From Bolinopsis microptera (Eukaryota > Ctenophora > Tentaculata > Lobata > Bolinopsidae), in the NCBI RefSeq assembly GCF_026151205.1, contig NC_087072.1:319501-379500 (forward strand): a DNA stretch of 60,000 nucleotides. The letters are read 5' to 3'. A model generated the notes under the pieces. It was given only the letters and a program-made list of their open reading frames with translations, searched no databases and was not told where the DNA came from. This document shows, in pieces, positions 51,687 to 60,000 of this stretch. The stretch's first letter is position 1; every line of letters starts with the position of its first letter. Position numbers and translations under genes: made by a program.

Positions 51687-53525
51687 TTTTTTTTTTTTTT
51701 TTTTTTTTGTTGGGGACTGGCCCGTGGTACCAGCCAATGTTTACTCAAAAAATATATATAATATCAATGGTAATAAGAAATTCATCCCCGTGGGGCACAT
51801 GCATAAATATAAAATGTAAAGGAAATCTCAAACTATTCAATTAAGATTCTACCGGTAAAGTATGCAATGAAGGTTTATAATTTAAAGTTTTATTTTCCAA
51901 TGGTTAATAGGTAAAGATAAGAAAAGTAAAACAAGACTGAGCACTTCAAAATTTGTAGAATTTGTAACTTGATTTGAAATCGCGGCGATAAAAAAGAATG
52001 TCCTATGTTGGCAGTGTAATTGATGAGATATGCGACGTTTAGTGAGTGATGCATAAGTGTGTGCATATAATCTAAGATGTAGAGACAAGGTTATTATCGG
52101 CATTTTGGTTTATGTTACGCTTTGATTTTCTTAGTCCTGTTATACAATATAACATGAAATTAGGCCAATCGTCTTCGATGTTTTCATTTTGCTGATCGAT
52201 GAGCATAGTTTTTATACAAGTTTTGTAAATGTTCAGGTTAAATAGACTAGGCGGGGATGTTGCTGCAACATTATATCGGTTTATTGCTAATAATGGACCT
52301 TTAAAAAATACTGAGTTGTTGTAAGGGTGTTGACCATACTTTTCTGACCATTGTGTAGTGAGAATAGAATCCAGGTTAGTATTAAATAATGGTGCACTTT
52401 TGGGAATTGTTTTCTTGAGAGACAATGGTACTAGATTAGGAAAGTTTTTTAATTTATGCATTAAAATGAGTGCGTTCTTTACAATGATACTGTGTACTGT
52501 CAATATTTTATGTGAATAAAAGCCAGACTTGGTACTTGCTGGGGGGATACCGTCCTTGTACCAGTAATTGACGAAACCAGGTAATACTGCTCGAAGGCCC
52601 ATTTTCTGTTTTACAAAAAGCGATTCAATATGAGACTTGGCAGCAAAACCCCATACAAGGCTGCAATAATTAAGGTGTGACTGCACAAAACTTTGATAAA
52701 TTTGAAGACGTGCTTCGAGAGGCAGATATTTTTTAAGTTTGTACATGACTCCTATGTATCTGGACATTTTCATTTTCATGGCAGAAATATGATGGGACCA
52801 GTTTAGTTTATCATCTATTATAACTCCTAAAAAACGGGCTTCTGTTTTTCTCTCAATTGTGACACCAGAAATTGCCACATCACGATAATTAAGATTTCTT
52901 TGTCGAGAGAAGATCATATAATTTGTTTTCTTAAGGTTGAGAGCTAAACCATTATTATCTACCCATTTAACTAAAGCATCGCTAAGAGTTATTAGTTTAT
53001 CGTAAACTTCATTAAGATTTTCTCCTATCAGGAAGATGTTGGCATCATCTGCGTACATAATGAAATTTGCTATATCTGATATTTGCGGTAGGTCGTTTAT
53101 GTAGATTATAAAAAGTAAAGGTCCTAATATTGACCCTTGAGGCACGCCGTATAAAATTTGGTTGGTTGAAGATTTTGACGAGCCAATTGATACAAACTGT
53201 TTCCTGTTAGTGAGATATGACTTAAACCAGTTTAAGGCTTGACCCCTTATGCCGTAATGGTCCAGCTTGCGCAAGAGTATGGAATGATCCACAAGGTCGA
53301 AAGCTTTGCTGAAGTCGATTAAAAGAAGTAAAGTTACCTGCTTTTTAGACATTGAATTAAGAATGGTGTCTTTTGCGTTGAGAAGAGCATGTTCACAAGA
53401 CCTACCCGGGCGAAAACCGTATTGGTTTTCACATAGTATGCTGTATTTATCTAAAAAACTTATAACTCGGTTATGCATTAGCTTTTCAAATACTTTAGAG
53501 AAAGAAGCAAGAAGAGTGATATGAC
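51687..53525 (-). mobile_element. CR1/Jockey-like non-LTR retrotransposon, 5' truncated, with poly(A) tail
   Basis: Leftward element. The 22-base T run at 51687-51708 is its poly(A) tail, followed by a 3' UTR (to 52071) and a 468-codon frame (52072-53478, homology continuing to about 53525). RT motifs are FSKVFEKLMHNR, FGFRPGRS-like YGFRPGRSCEHAL, LIDFSKAFDLVDH, GVPQGSILGPLLF, and MYADDANIF (catalytic YADD). The polymerase core is intact. The endonuclease half and 5' end are missing, the usual result of incomplete reverse transcription. I found no clear target duplication. Confidence 0.88.
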
Positions 53526-54276
53526 TTTATAAGGAAGTTAGTCTAATTTCTCGTTGGGGTTACTGTTAGAGTTTCAGCATATGCTTTTGTGAGGGATTGG
53601 GTATTACTTATACTATTAGGATCAGATTAGATGGTTAGGGTTTCGAATAGTCATTCAGGGCCACCTAGAGAAAGGGTTAAAAAAGTCACGTGACAGTAGA
53701 GTGATTGATCATCATCCGATGTCAACCCTTCGAGATCGTTGCTCTGAGAAGCAAGAATAATATAAACCTATACCCCAAAGCTAACCGGCGTGACCACGAC
53801 AGAGTTTGCGTTTTGCTGGCACACCACGACACAACGTCAACAGTCATCCATTAAATTGAATATTTCAGCTCCTTAGGACATAGGAGAGCATTTTTACTAC
53901 AAGTACAACAAGAGGGGCGATTCGGTCCGTCGCATCACATCAAGATTGGCGTAATTTTTGGTGTATAACTTTAATTCTTTTTCCAATTCTGGTTAACAAA
54001 TGAAAAAGAATCAGTTATGAATAATGCTTTCTTGATTCCCGGTATAGCAAATGGTAAAATATTCACTTATTTACAGACCTCGGTAATAGTAATACAAAAT
54101 ATTTAGAAATCATCAACGTAACAAGAAAAGGAGCAGGCCTAAGAATGAAGAATATATTTTGAGCCGTAGTACATACATATTACATTGCGATGAAAACTGC
54201 GATGAAATGCCGCGCATTTATACAGGCGTACGTTTAAGTATGATTTGTAAATGACAGTCCTACACAACACAAGTCT
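53526..54276. other. No recognised gene
   Basis: AT-rich sequence between the retrotransposon and the 3' end of the coiled-coil gene. The minus strand here probably includes that gene's 3' untranslated region. Confidence 0.35.
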
Positions 54277-59799
<5,523 letters not shown>

Positions 59800-60000
59800 C
59801 TGTGACAAAGTAAGGATCGTCATTATTTACGTCAAGTATTCTCCAGAAGATTCTATTTTTAGTAATTTAAGTAACCTGATAGGCGGTGATCTCGTAACCG
59901 TCGTAATACTTTAAAAGGATACATTTATGTGAAGGTTACGTCTAGTTTATATCTAAGACAACTTGAAATGTAACCAAACGTATGATCTCGAACAGAAAGT

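Overview
The window is eukaryotic, most likely from an invertebrate metazoan. The supporting signs are GT-AG introns, an alpha-tubulin gene with an intron directly after its start codon, a signal-peptide-bearing arylsulfatase-like gene, Penelope-like and non-LTR retroelements, and many micro- and minisatellites. I cannot name the species; an AT-rich marine invertebrate (for example a cnidarian) would fit.

The centre is a Polinton/Maverick (adintovirus-like) virus-transposon. Copy B (17886-40480, 22.6 kb) looks nearly complete. It carries terminal inverted repeats; a small spliced gene; a spliced protein-primed type B DNA polymerase; four leftward genes (exonuclease-like, Cys/His protein, membrane glycoprotein, zinc-finger/coiled-coil protein); a rightward block of chromodomain integrase, packaging ATPase, two small proteins, penton-like minor capsid, core-like basic protein, double-jelly-roll-type major capsid and adenovirus-type protease; and four leftward genes including a zinc/OB-fold-like protein. 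Fragment A (about 13990-17885) is a second, inverted, truncated copy of the right end, broken inside its major capsid gene exactly where the left repeat of copy B starts.

A third, perfectly identical 199-bp copy of the left terminal repeat lies at 4626-4824. The 6 bp before it (TACCTC) equal the 6 bp after the right terminus (40481-40486), whereas copy B's own left end has no matching target duplication. The simplest reading is that 4626-40480 (35.9 kb) is one composite unit that includes 9 kb of non-viral DNA with a broken sulfatase gene, or that a 13-kb block was added between two copies of the left repeat.

Region by region: 1-4619, host DNA with a MITE-like element and a decayed transposon-type reading frame; 4825-12828, simple repeats, C-rich DNA and a dispersed repeat; 12829-13788, two sulfatase exons; 13836-17885, minisatellite and fragment A; 17886-40480, copy B, with a cargo/repeat island (20191-23700) holding an actin-like scrap, reverse-transcriptase scraps and two tandem-repeat families; 40487-53530, minisatellites, hairpins, a Penelope-like element and two non-LTR retroelement pieces; 54277-59799, a multi-exon coiled-coil gene whose large intron appears to contain the same-strand alpha-tubulin gene.

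Copy B encodes the expected functions of a self-synthesising element: replication (protein-primed polymerase), integration (DDE integrase reading chromatin through a chromodomain), virion assembly (capsids, protease, ATPase), plus unassigned accessory proteins.
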